A stretch of 5,788 nucleotides of DNA from Stenotrophomonas sp. (GCA_003510825.1 DOKO01000008.1:4427-10214); one strand, 5' to 3'. Positions 1 through 4,591 are shown, counted from the first letter of the stretch. Numbers and translations are program-made. The notes: generated by a model from the sequence alone, not told the origin.

Positions 1-74
1 GAGCTACAGCCACCACTGAAACGTTTGCTTCATCGCCGATGTTGCCGGCGCTGGAGCCTGATGCGTTGCCTTGA
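1..74 (+). CDS. possible C-terminal tail of an upstream gene (partial)
   Basis: One plus-strand frame (codons starting at position 3) is open from the window edge to a TGA at 72-74 and gives 23 residues rich in Ala, Thr and Pro, ending in EPDALP. Another frame is also open here, so openness alone proves little. The only support for this frame is a hairpin directly after its stop (77-100). No family can be recognised from so short a tail, and the stretch could equally be intergenic. Confidence 0.22.
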   Translation, partial: ATATTETFASSPMLPALEPDALP

Positions 75-76
75 GT

Positions 77-100
77 GGGCGGAAGCAGAAGTTCCGTCCC
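77..100. terminator. hairpin just after the possible stop at 72-74
   Basis: GGGCGGAA (77-84) pairs with TTCCG-T-CCC (92-100) across a 7-nt loop, giving an 8-bp stem with one bulged T. It starts 3 nt after a candidate stop codon, where a terminator would be expected. There is no T tract on either side, so intrinsic termination is doubtful and it may be only a transcript-end stabilising hairpin or chance. Confidence 0.25.
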
Positions 101-200
101 CCGAAGCGAGTCCGGCATTTTCCGGGAGTCGCGCGGGAATTGCAAGCACTTCTTCACATTGATGTGCAGGGGCCTGCCAGGGGCCGACTGCACCCACCAC

Positions 201-929
201 TCAGGGATCGCTGGCCGAGATGACCCGGGTCGTTTCGCCTGCTTCATCCAGGAACGCCAGCGTCGCCTCGCCCTTCGGCGTGACCTGCAACTGCAGGCGC
301 GGATTGCCCTTGGCGTCCAGCAACTGCAGCATCGCGTTGCGCGCATCGGACCTGCCGAGGAACACGCGACGGGTGATCGCCTCTTCGCCCGCCTTGGCCA
401 GCCGCTCGTCATCGGCCGAGAAGATCGGCCGCTTCAGGCCATCGGCCACGTCATTGAACATCAAGCCTGCGATGTTGCCATCGGGGCCATCCAGACCCAG
501 CAACTGCAGTTGCTGGTCCTGCTGGTACCGATCAAAGGTGAGGCTCATCCCGCTGTCCGGGCGCCCATCCTTGCCCAGCGCGCCATTGAAGATCAGGCCA
601 CCATTCTCGGTGCCCTCGTCATTCAGGAACAGCATGCCGGCCATGGGTCGCTTGTGTGCGGTGATCTCCTCGCCCTTCATGAAGCCACCCGGGAAACGCG
701 TGCGGTTGGACACAACCAGGCGCAGGGTGCCGTCGGGCTCGCGGATGTTGATGCGCTGCGCGTCGATGACATCGAACGATGCATCGCGATGGGCACTGGC
801 GCCCATCAACAGACCGGCCAGCGCCAGCAGGGTGACACCGCCGCAGTACAGCGAAAGCCGCCGCTGGCTGGCGCGCAGGCGCTGCACTTCCGCAACGAGG
901 TCCTTGTCCTGGACTGCCTGCTCCGTCAT
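201..929 (-). CDS. membrane-anchored beta-rich protein of unknown function
   Basis: This gene encodes a 242-residue protein. The ATG at 927-929 was chosen because AAAGGAG lies 8 nt upstream; the frame stays open to about 1121 but the extra 64 residues are Arg-rich and look non-coding. Residues 1-25 are a charged, probably helical cytoplasmic segment, residues 26-44 (YCGGVTLLALAGLLMGASA) form a single membrane anchor, and the remaining ~195 residues should lie outside the membrane. That part contains several similar hydrophobic-D-x-x-G-hydrophobic units: REPDGTLRLVVSN (63-75), MLFLNDEGTENGGLIF (99-114), LQLLGLDGPDGNIAGLMF (141-158), LQLLDAKGNPRLQLQV (201-216) and LAFLDEAGETTRVI (224-237). This pattern suggests a repetitive beta-sheet fold. 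No catalytic motif is visible and I know no characterised family to assign. The gene stands alone; base composition matches the host, so it is probably core. Confidence 0.88.
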   Translation of the reverse strand: MTEQAVQDKDLVAEVQRLRASQRRLSLYCGGVTLLALAGLLMGASAHRDASFDVIDAQRINIREPDGTLRLVVSNRTRFPGGFMKGEEITAHKRPMAGMLFLNDEGTENGGLIFNGALGKDGRPDSGMSLTFDRYQQDQQLQLLGLDGPDGNIAGLMFNDVADGLKRPIFSADDERLAKAGEEAITRRVFLGRSDARNAMLQLLDAKGNPRLQLQVTPKGEATLAFLDEAGETTRVISASDP

Positions 930-937
930 GCGTCTCA

Positions 938-944
938 CTCCTTT
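938..944 (-). promoter_or_regulatory. ribosome binding site of the 201-929 gene
   Basis: On the minus strand the bases read AAAGGAG, followed by 8 nt and then ATG at 929. It is a near-ideal Shine-Dalgarno sequence and settles the start of the gene against a longer upstream reading of the same frame. Confidence 0.85.
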
Positions 945-960
945 GATGGGGCAGGAAAAG

Positions 961-993
961 CGGACAACGCGCTGCCCCGGACGACCTTGTCCG
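961..993. repeat. 7-bp inverted repeat upstream of the 201-929 gene
   Basis: CGGACAA at 961-967 and TTGTCCG at 987-993 are perfect inverted copies separated by 19 nt. They lie 32 to 64 nt upstream of the start codon of the minus-strand gene, where promoter or leader sequence is expected. They could be half-sites of a regulator or the stem of a leader hairpin. No convincing -35/-10 pair was found around them, so the role is open. Confidence 0.35.
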
Positions 994-1040
994 AGCAATG
1001 ACTGTAATGGGTGGAGACGAAGGGGCCATGCGCCGGAAGT

Positions 1041-1056
1041 CAGGGAGCTTTCCCTG
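1041..1056 (-). terminator. hairpin, possibly the displaced terminator of the tRNA operon
   Basis: CAGGGA (1041-1046) and TCCCTG (1051-1056) form a perfect 6-bp stem with a 4-nt loop. Read on the minus strand it starts 4 nt beyond the CCA of the tRNA-3'-end copy at 1059-1080, exactly where a terminator following the tRNA would sit at the empty integration site. No T run follows on the minus strand, so strength as an intrinsic terminator is uncertain. Confidence 0.4.
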
Positions 1057-1058
1057 CG

Positions 1059-1080
1059 ATGGCGCGCCCGACAGGAATCG
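1059..1080 (-). repeat. att site, left copy (partial duplicate of tRNA-Arg 3' end)
   Basis: These 22 bases are identical to 3326-3347 and comprise the T-arm 3' side, the 3' acceptor strand, discriminator base and CCA of tRNA-Arg(UCU), plus one base beyond. Further similarity to the tRNA may continue past 1080: CCGCCGGC occurs at 1089-1096 and again at 3357-3364, one base off register. The rest of the tRNA is missing here, so this copy is not a gene. Confidence 0.85.
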
Positions 1081-1318
1081 GAGCCCGGCCGCCGGCGGCG
1101 ACCACCTGGTCGAGTGCGCATGCAGGGCGACCAGCAAGAGTCAGGATCCCGAGAAGGCTCTGGCCGAATGGCGTCGCATCAATCGGCCGGCCCGCAGCAC
1201 ACGCCCGGCGCCCGCGCCGGAAGTCGCCGACAACGTGGTGCAGTTCAACCTCACCCTGGCCGAGCCGGCCGCGAGGCGCACCCGCGCCAGGGCCAGCGCC
1301 CAAGGAGGCCGCCCGTGA
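1081..1318 (+). pseudogene. tail of an element gene of unknown function, start lost
   Basis: The frame ending at TGA 1316-1318 looks coding in its last ~60 residues, with strongly GC-biased third positions and a protein-like run such as DPEKALAEWRRI followed by VADNVVQFNLTLAEP and a basic tail. No start codon with a ribosome binding site exists inside the element: the only upstream ATGs (998, 1007, 1028) lie outside the att repeat, in host DNA. The gene therefore seems to have lost its beginning through integration or deletion. Its stop overlaps the GTG of the next gene (GTGA), the arrangement of a translationally coupled operon, which supports a genuine former gene. Function is not recognised. 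Confidence 0.35.
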
Positions 1319-1455
1319 TCGGAGACGTTCTACAGTTCCGCGATCTGCAGGAGCTATGCCGGCTCGGCAAGCGCCCGCGGCTCGCCACCGTGGAGCGCTG
1401 GGCCAAGCAGCGGAATTGGCCTACCAAGCGCGACTGCGCGGTATCGAGGTGCTGA
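1315..1455 (+). pseudogene. excisionase-like small DNA-binding protein, C-terminus lost
   Basis: A GTG at 1315-1317 is preceded by AAGGAGG (1302-1308) at 6-nt spacing and overlaps the stop of the upstream frame. The 46-residue product begins VIGDVLQFRDLQELCRLG and continues with RPRLATVERWAKQ, a segment resembling the helix-turn-helix of small excisionase or regulator proteins encoded just upstream of integrases. After about residue 33 (WAKQ) the translation turns into out-of-frame reading of integrase sequence and stops at 1453-1455. The gene thus appears to have been fused by a deletion to the middle of the integrase, losing its own C-terminus. The excisionase call is inferred from position, size and the helix-turn-helix look, not from a certain family match. 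Confidence 0.5.
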
Positions 1456-1890
1456 CGCTGACCGATGCGCATGTTGATGGCGAGGTTCTACGCACGAACC
1501 GCCGGAAGGGCAGCCGCGACAACCTGGTGCGCAAGGGCGCCGAAACCGAAGAAGCAATCGCCATGCTGCGGGCGCGGCGCGCGGCGATATGGGAGAAGAA
1601 GGGGGGAGTGATTCCGATCCGGGCCGAAGGCCGCTATCTGTTCGTCAGCGAGGACGGGGAGCGGTTGACCGAGGATGGTTGGCAGACTGCCTGGGGGGCG
1701 CATGATGCGCAATGCAGTGAAGGACGGCGTTCTGAGCCAAGATGAGCGGTTCGGCCTGCACAGCCTGAAACACCGAGGGGTGACCGACACCAAGGGTGAT
1801 AAAAAGGAGGCAAGCGGCCACAAGACCGACGCGATGATGCACGTCTATGACCATTCACTACCGACGGTCCCGGAGTCCGGTGGCGGCTAA
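1410..1890 (+). pseudogene. tyrosine recombinase (phage/island integrase), N-truncated and frameshifted
   Basis: The catalytic domain of a tyrosine recombinase is visible in two overlapping frames. The first (from about 1410) has the box I region ARLRGIEVLTLTDAHV with the catalytic Arg codon at 1437-1439, and RRKGSRDNL with the probable beta-hairpin Lys. The second (to TAA 1888-1890) has LHSLKHRGVTD with His at 1759-1761, SGHKTDAMM with His at 1819-1821, and VYDHS with the nucleophilic Tyr at 1846-1848. The switch is one extra base, best placed in the G6 run at 1693-1698: five G would read TAW-GR-MMRNAV continuously. The whole N-terminal arm- and core-binding part is missing; integrases of this kind are about 400 residues and only ~160 remain. 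Box II reads H-x-x-K rather than the usual H-x-x-R. It would once have catalysed site-specific integration at the tRNA-Arg 3' end; here it should be inactive. Confidence 0.85.
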
Positions 1891-1953
1891 CGTCGCCAAC
1901 AGGCCGAGTGCCGCAAGCTCGCGAAGATCCGCGCTATCAAGAACGGCAAGCCA

Positions 1954-2394
1954 CTAGCCGGTCGCCGCATCCTGTCCAGCTTGAACCACACCGACCAGGG
2001 TCCTTGCAGCACGAATTACCTGCTCGACTCTATGGATCTGACCGACCGCATCGGAATAGGTCACCTCATTGCTAAGGCGGTAGTCCGCGATGACCCTCTT
2101 ACCCCTTGCGGTATCCATAGCTCGCTGTGCCCGGGCCTTAACATCCCTGAAGGACAGGAGATCGGGGCACACGTTGTCCACCTTCCACTCGACCAGCCGC
2201 TCGGTGACTTCCACGTGCGTAACCTCCCTGCCGCGGCATTTCGCAGATGGAGGCAACTGCTCAACCAGAGGCAGCAAAGCGTGAAACGCAGCGTAGTAAG
2301 AACGGCTCATTGAGGAGCGCAGCTGGCATTCTTCCGCATCGTTCGCCGCCAGCGCCTTAGCGTAGGCGAGCAGATCATCTTCCGTGATGGACAT
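1954..2394 (-). CDS. HEPN-domain protein, putative RNase toxin
   Basis: This is a 146-residue, probably all-helical cytoplasmic protein. Residues 30-40 read SRSYYAAFHAL, which contains the R-X6-H motif (R31, H38) of HEPN ribonuclease domains, and the C-terminal ADYRLSNEVTYSDAVGQIHRVEQVI (104-128) matches the ADYxL plus final helix found in many HEPN proteins of the UPF0332/PF05168 type. Length is typical of a single-domain HEPN protein. Known HEPN proteins with R-X4-6-H are metal-independent RNases used as toxins of toxin-antitoxin systems or in anti-phage defence, usually held in check by a partner. The ATG lies 7 nt after the stop of the 2402-3301 gene with only a weak ribosome binding site, so translation is probably coupled to it. 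The frame is intact, in contrast to the decayed integrase. HEPN membership is fairly sure; toxicity and RNA cleavage are inference. Confidence 0.85.
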   Translation of the reverse strand: MSITEDDLLAYAKALAANDAEECQLRSSMSRSYYAAFHALLPLVEQLPPSAKCRGREVTHVEVTERLVEWKVDNVCPDLLSFRDVKARAQRAMDTARGKRVIADYRLSNEVTYSDAVGQIHRVEQVIRAARTLVGVVQAGQDAATG

Positions 2395-2401
2395 AGTGTT
2401 C

Positions 2402-3301
2402 TCAGGTCGACTTTGGGTCTGCCGTAACGCTGAAAAGAATACGACGGCCCAACTCTAGGGGAAATTGCTCCTCCTCAAGTTTGCCGTACAGATCCCATTC
2501 CAACTCAGCAGCGCGTTCCGCAGGGACATTCACTTCAAGTTCGTACAGAAGCGCGGAAGGCATACCGTCGTCTGCAGGCACGACAGATATGCCGACCCGC
2601 TGCAGTATGACGCCCTGCTCATACAAGAAATTGCGAACAAAACCCACCACCGGCGCGGTATCGGAGTCTGCCACGCCGTCCCCATCGAAATAGGCAAGCA
2701 GGTGCTCTCCTGGCGCATAGGAGACCTCCGCCACAGGCGCGTTCATCTTGTTCAGCTCCAGCCTCAAGTCGTTAGCAGCGTCCAAAAAACCGTGGCTGGC
2801 CAATATCTGCCGAGCCTCTCTGGTCGCCATCACATTACCGGCGAAGACGTGAGTATTTCGGAAAAATACTTCGGCCACTTCACTTGAGAAGCCCCGCTGC
2901 TGGAGGCCCTGCATATAGCGCAAGGTGATCTCCGCGGAAGGCCCCGCTAAGGTGAGAACGCGATCCAGCAAGTCCCGCCCTGTCACCGAGTCGCCAGAAA
3001 GCAGGGCTATGTGGCCCTTGACCTCCATACCGGAGATTGCATCGACCGCACACAAACGTTCGGCACGAGCCTTCAACTGACGAAGGCCGAATTCGTTGAT
3101 CTGTTGCCTGCCAAGGTACAACCCAGCGAGCTCTAGCAGCATCTCGCTGTAGATCGTTTCAGGAGCGGCTGATGCTCTCATCTGTTCCTCTGAAGGGATG
3201 CCATCCAGTGCATCCTGGTAACGATCGTAGACCAACTTGGCCAGCAATACATTAACGGCCGCGGCCTTCAATTCTGGAGGCAATTCCGGAGACGATGGCA
3301 A
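2402..3301 (-). CDS. unknown protein paired with HEPN gene: helical N-terminus, alpha/beta C-terminus
   Basis: The 299-residue product is not recognised. Residues ~10-185 look helical, with short paired helices (e.g. ETIYSEMLLELAGLYLGRQ, EVKGHIALLSGDSVTGRDLLDRVL, EITLRYMQGLQQRG) reminiscent of TPR-like repeats. Residues ~195-299 look alpha/beta, with strands around ISVVPAD, LLYELEVNV and RILFSVTA and helices between. No nucleotidyltransferase GSxxxG motif, protease motif, signal peptide or membrane segment is seen. The start is uncertain: the frame opens after a TGA at 3323-3325 and the first usable codon is TTG 3301-3299, with only GGG as a possible ribosome binding site 4 nt upstream; the first ATG is codon 41. 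It begins 25 nt from the tRNA-Arg end and is co-oriented with it. As first gene of the pair it is the natural candidate for an antitoxin or sensor of the HEPN protein, which is inference from gene order. Confidence 0.8.
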   Translation of the reverse strand: MPSSPELPPELKAAAVNVLLAKLVYDRYQDALDGIPSEEQMRASAAPETIYSEMLLELAGLYLGRQQINEFGLRQLKARAERLCAVDAISGMEVKGHIALLSGDSVTGRDLLDRVLTLAGPSAEITLRYMQGLQQRGFSSEVAEVFFRNTHVFAGNVMATREARQILASHGFLDAANDLRLELNKMNAPVAEVSYAPGEHLLAYFDGDGVADSDTAPVVGFVRNFLYEQGVILQRVGISVVPADDGMPSALLYELEVNVPAERAAELEWDLYGKLEEEQFPLELGRRILFSVTADPKST

Positions 3302-3313
3302 AAAGCCCGTAAC

Positions 3314-3329
3314 CCATTGATTTCAATGG
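3314..3329. repeat. palindrome spanning tRNA CCA end and element
   Basis: The 16 bases CCATTGATTTCAATGG form a near-complete palindrome (7-bp arms, 2 central bases). One arm uses the CCA of the tRNA-Arg gene, so it exists only at this tRNA-element junction. It could form a small hairpin in the tRNA 3' trailer or mark a recombinase arm of the att site. A five-T run follows on the minus strand 12 nt beyond the stem, too far for a typical intrinsic terminator. Confidence 0.45.
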
Positions 3330-3347
3330 CGCGCCCGACAGGAATCG
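3326..3347 (-). repeat. att site, right copy (within tRNA-Arg 3' end)
   Basis: These 22 bases are identical to 1059-1080. Twenty-one of them form the 3' end of the intact tRNA-Arg gene and one lies beyond its CCA. Integration at this site restored a complete tRNA, as is usual for tRNA-targeting tyrosine recombinases. Confidence 0.85.
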
Positions 3348-3403
3348 AACCTGTAACCGCCGGCTTAGAAGGCCGGTGCTCTATCCAGTTGAGCTACGGG
3401 CGC
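3327..3403 (-). tRNA. argU: tRNA-Arg (anticodon UCU)
   Basis: The minus strand folds into a complete 77-nt tRNA. The acceptor stem GCGCCCG pairs with CGGGCGC, followed by discriminator G and an encoded CCA (3327-3329). The D-arm includes TAGCTCAACTGGATAGAGCA, the anticodon stem CCGGC/GCCGG holds the loop CTTCTAA with anticodon TCT, and the T-arm has GGTTCGAATCC. It decodes the rare Arg codons AGA and possibly AGG and is the counterpart of E. coli argU, a known integration target. It is the second gene after tRNA-Pro, 37 nt downstream of it. Confidence 0.98.
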
Positions 3404-3440
3404 CCGAACCGGAACGGCGTCCAATCCGACGTAGTGGGAT

Positions 3441-3517
3441 TGGTCGGGGTAGAGGGATTCGAACCCCCGACATCCTGCTCCCAAAGCAGGCGCGCTACCA
3501 GACTGCGCTATACCCCG
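3441..3517 (-). tRNA. tRNA-Pro (anticodon UGG)
   Basis: The minus strand folds into a complete 77-nt tRNA. CGGGGTA pairs with TACCCCG, followed by discriminator A and encoded CCA (3441-3443). The D-arm contains AGCGCAGTCTGGTAGCGC, the anticodon stem CCTGC/GCAGG encloses a loop with anticodon TGG, and the T-arm reads GGTTCGAATCC. It is the first gene of the two-tRNA operon, directly behind the promoter at 3557-3586. Confidence 0.98.
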
Positions 3518-3556
3518 GTGTTGCAATCCCCTCGGGCAGGGCCCGGGGAGCTGGCC

Positions 3557-3586
3557 ATTGTGAACAAGCGCAGCGCAGCCTGTCAA
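3557..3586 (-). promoter_or_regulatory. sigma70-type promoter of the tRNA-Pro/tRNA-Arg operon
   Basis: On the minus strand a perfect -35 TTGACA (3586-3581) is followed after 18 nt by a -10 CACAAT (3562-3557, four of six consensus bases). The bases after the -10 are GC-rich (GGCCAGCTCCCCGGG), the discriminator type found at stringently controlled stable-RNA promoters. It lies 39 nt upstream of the mature tRNA-Pro 5' end. By read-through it may also drive the 299-aa/HEPN pair. Confidence 0.72.
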
Positions 3587-3697
3587 CGCGGCGGGCCCGC
3601 AGGCGTGGCCCTGCCACACCACCGTACGCAGCCATCGGCTATGCTCGCTGCAATCGGCCGGATGGCCGTAACCACCTCTTTCGCACGGAGATTTCGC

Positions 3698-4456
3698 ATG
3701 CGCAGCGGCAACCCGGCTCTTTCCGAGTCGACTTTCCTCGACCTGGCCAGCGGCTCGGTGGTGACCCACCCCGACCAGGCGATGACCCTCAACGGCACCG
3801 TCAACAAGACCGGCATCCTGTTGCTGCTGACCGTGCTGACCGCCGCCTTCGCCTGGAACCAGTCGATCAACGACTACGGCCAGGTGATGGCCAGCGCCAA
3901 GCTGTACGCCATGGGCGGCGCGATCGGCGGCCTGGTGCTGGCGCTGATCACCATCTTCAAGAAGGAATGGTCGCCGGTCACCGCGCCGATGTACGCGCTG
4001 GTGGAAGGCCTGTTCCTGGGCGCCATCTCGGCCGTGTTCAACATGAAGTTCCCAGGCATCGTGTTCCAGGCGGTGCTGCTGACCTTCGGCACCCTGTTTG
4101 CCCTGCTGTTTGCCTACCGCAGCGGCCTGATCAAGGCCACCGAGAACTTCAAGCTGGGCGTGGTCGCCGCCACCGGCGGCATCGCCCTGCTCTACCTGGC
4201 CTCGTTCGTGCTGGGCTTCTTCAACATCAACGTGCCGGTGATCCATGACGCCAGCTGGCTGGGCATCGCCTTCAGCCTGTTCGTTGTGGTGGTGGCCGCG
4301 CTGAACCTGGTGCTGGATTTCGACTTCATCGAAACCGGCGTGGCCCAGCGCGCACCGAAGTATATGGAGTGGTATGGCGCATTCGGCCTGATGGTGACCC
4401 TGGTCTGGCTGTACGTGGAATTCCTGCGCCTGCTGTCGAAGATCCAGCAGCGCTGA
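3698..4456 (+). CDS. Bax inhibitor-1/YccA family membrane protein
   Basis: The 252-residue protein is an integral inner-membrane protein with about seven hydrophobic segments near residues 37-54, 69-87, 96-114, 119-140, 153-175, 186-206 and 224-246. The soluble N-terminus RSGNPALSESTF followed by MTLNGTVNKTGILLLLT is typical of the Bax inhibitor-1-like group in Xanthomonadaceae, and the acidic LVLDFDFIE motif (204-212) before the last segment matches the conserved Asp region that controls calcium leak in the bacterial homologue YetJ. Family members include E. coli YccA, which binds FtsH and modulates its proteolysis, and BI-1 channels; which role applies here cannot be told from sequence. ATG 3698 was chosen because CGGAG lies 7 nt upstream and the frame upstream runs through tRNA genes. 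It is divergent from the tRNA operon and ends with a strong terminator. Not assigned to yccA itself. Confidence 0.93.
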   Translation: MRSGNPALSESTFLDLASGSVVTHPDQAMTLNGTVNKTGILLLLTVLTAAFAWNQSINDYGQVMASAKLYAMGGAIGGLVLALITIFKKEWSPVTAPMYALVEGLFLGAISAVFNMKFPGIVFQAVLLTFGTLFALLFAYRSGLIKATENFKLGVVAATGGIALLYLASFVLGFFNINVPVIHDASWLGIAFSLFVVVVAALNLVLDFDFIETGVAQRAPKYMEWYGAFGLMVTLVWLYVEFLRLLSKIQQR

Positions 4457-4479
4457 GCCCGATCAAGCCGTAAACGACA

Positions 4480-4509
4480 AGCCGCGATCCGCGAGGGTCG
4501 CGGCTTTTT
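4480..4509 (+). terminator. rho-independent terminator of the Bax inhibitor-1/YccA family gene
   Basis: AGCCGCGA (4480-4487) pairs perfectly with TCGCGGCT (4498-4505) over a 10-nt loop, and the stem runs straight into TTTTT (4505-4509). It begins 23 nt after the stop codon. This is a canonical intrinsic terminator. Confidence 0.93.
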
Positions 4510-4555
4510 CGTGGGCTGCATCTGCCCGGCTGGCGGATAATCGGGGGCAACATCC

Positions 4556-4577
4556 AGTCGAGCACGCTCGACTCTAC
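4556..4577 (-). repeat. SMAG-like GTAG-headed REP palindrome
   Basis: On the minus strand the element begins GTAG (4577-4574) followed by AGTCGAG, a 4-nt loop and CTCGACT, a perfect 7-bp stem (4556-4573). A GTAG tetranucleotide next to a short palindrome is the hallmark of the SMAG elements dispersed in large numbers through Stenotrophomonas maltophilia genomes, which belong to the REP type mobilised by RAYT (Y1) transposases. It sits 14 nt upstream of the flavin reductase start, so it would be a hairpin in that gene's leader. Confidence 0.75.
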
Positions 4578-4591
4578 GGAACCCCCACCCC

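Larger units (their letters stand above)
1059..3347. mobile_element. tRNA-Arg-integrated element or island remnant, about 2.27 kb
   Basis: Two identical 22-bp direct repeats (1059-1080 and 3326-3347) bound the segment, and the right copy is the 3' end of an intact tRNA-Arg gene. This is the classic outcome of integration by a tyrosine recombinase. Between the repeats lie a decayed tyrosine recombinase, an excisionase-like gene start and a two-gene cassette with lower GC than the flanks. The recombinase sits at the end distal to the tRNA and points inward. The element is small and its integration genes are damaged, so it is probably the leftover of a larger island after internal deletion, no longer self-mobile. 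Boundaries are inferred from the repeats; the exact crossover point within them is unknown. Confidence 0.8.

Noticed and set aside
930..1121. N-terminal extension of the 201-929 gene to 1121
   Set aside because: The extra 64 residues are Arg/Pro/Gly-rich without a pattern and would run through the att copy; the ATG at 929 has a near-ideal ribosome binding site.
75..1455. Long plus-strand open frames at 75-1001 and 220-1455
   Set aside because: They lie opposite the well-supported minus-strand gene 201-929, have no family-like sequence, and arise from high-GC antisense reading. Only the end of the second (from GTG 1315) has its own start signals.
1882..1897. Possible hairpin GGCGGC/GTCGCC between the integrase remnant and the HEPN gene
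   Set aside because: The short stem includes a G-T pair and no T tract follows on either strand, so a terminator call is not supported.
1891..1953. Open reading of about 20 codons after the integrase stop (CRKLAKIRAIKNGKPLAG)
   Set aside because: It has no start or ribosome binding site of its own; it may be a gene remnant but the stretch is too short to support.
3317..3697. Upstream extension of the Bax inhibitor-1/YccA family gene through 3317
   Set aside because: The frame passes antisense through both tRNA genes; the conserved protein starts at ATG 3698 with CGGAG at 7 nt.
3587..3697. Promoter for the Bax inhibitor-1/YccA family gene
   Set aside because: A TATGCT at 3638-3643 could be a -10, but no -35 stands at suitable spacing, so nothing firm can be placed.
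3365..4248. Large open frames overlapping the tRNAs and the Bax inhibitor-1/YccA family gene on both strands
   Set aside because: They are rich in His, Gln, Arg and Ala as expected of shadow frames in GC-rich coding DNA and show no domain.
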